Source: Spirosoma fluviale
GTDB lineage: Bacteria > Bacteroidota > Bacteroidia > Cytophagales > Spirosomataceae
Direction of reading: 5' to 3'
Assembly: GCA_945860325.1 (NCBI GenBank)
Contig: CAMARL010000111.1
Location: 1-6,544, forward strand
Length of the DNA stretch: 6,544 bases
Within the stretch, counting starts at the first letter, position 1, and each line of letters begins with the position of its first letter. Below are positions 6,369 to 6,544 of the stretch, one piece after another. The notes beneath the pieces are model-generated. The model was not told where the DNA came from. It searched no databases and saw nothing but the letters and a program-made list of their open reading frames with translations. Made by a program: the position numbers and the translations under genes.

Positions 6369-6544
6369 TTATTTCAATAGTTGGGTTATTTGCGTAACAC
6401 TTTCCTCACTAAAATGTAAGATAGCATTTGGGAAAATACCCCCTAATAAAACGAATATACTTAATGGAATTAGGACCATTTTTTCTTCTAATGTCAATTT
6501 TGAAAATTCAGTGGTGATTCTCGATACATTTCCAAACATTGTTT
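6369..6544 (-). CDS. nuoM: NADH-quinone oxidoreductase subunit M, C-terminal part
   Basis: The gene is cut by the right edge of the window; only the last 57 codons and the TAA stop are visible. The peptide begins TMFGNVS and contains LTLEEKMVLIPLSIFVLLGGIFPN followed by a polar tail ending QLLK. A charged loop, then a membrane helix ending in G-(I/V)-(F/Y)-P, is the usual C-terminus of NuoM/NuoL-type antiporter subunits, and the place directly before nuoN fits NuoM in the standard L-M-N order. Too little is present to check proton-path residues. Confidence 0.8.
   Translation of the reverse strand, partial: TMFGNVSRITTEFSKLTLEEKMVLIPLSIFVLLGGIFPNAILHFSEESVTQITQLLK

Overview
The window looks like ordinary chromosomal core DNA from a low-GC member of the Bacteroidota. 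Three things point there: a type IX secretion sortase (PorU) gene, a promoter of the Bacteroidota form TTTG-N19-TAnnTTTG, and start sites with little Shine-Dalgarno sequence. Cytophagales is my guess at the order, from the overall look of the proteins. I did not identify a genus. Every gene I can support lies on the minus strand, so the biological reading order runs from high to low coordinates.

Reading order: (1) The C-terminus of nuoM enters at the right edge (6369-6544), followed by complete nuoN (4946-6343). These are the last two antiporter-like membrane subunits of respiratory complex I. (2) A GtrA-family four-helix membrane protein (4446-4937) starts only 8 bases after nuoN, apparently with a TTG codon, and is probably the tail of the nuo operon. 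(3) A 195-base gap (4251-4445) holds weak hairpins, a 12-bp perfect palindrome and a good Bacteroidota-type promoter. (4) That promoter serves a 57-residue Ala/Asp/Thr-rich lipoprotein (4077-4250), followed by a strong intrinsic terminator (4031-4063). (5) A SprT/Spartan-like zinc metalloprotease gene (3400-4020) begins only 10 bases beyond the terminator's T-run and overlaps porU (96-3410) by 11 bases. (6) Bases 1-95, after porU, show no convincing feature.

How the parts fit together: nuoM/nuoN encode proton-translocating complex I subunits. sprT-porU looks like a translationally coupled pair whose only visible promoter lies upstream of the lipoprotein and its terminator, so its expression may depend on terminator read-through. 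PorU acts at the outer membrane, removing the C-terminal sorting domains of type IX cargo and attaching the cargo to the cell surface. I see no mobile element, CRISPR array, tRNA, rRNA or defence system, and no convincing new system. The observations most worth checking are the terminator/start arrangement, the small repeat-bearing lipoprotein with its palindrome-promoter region, and a G7 tract inside porU.
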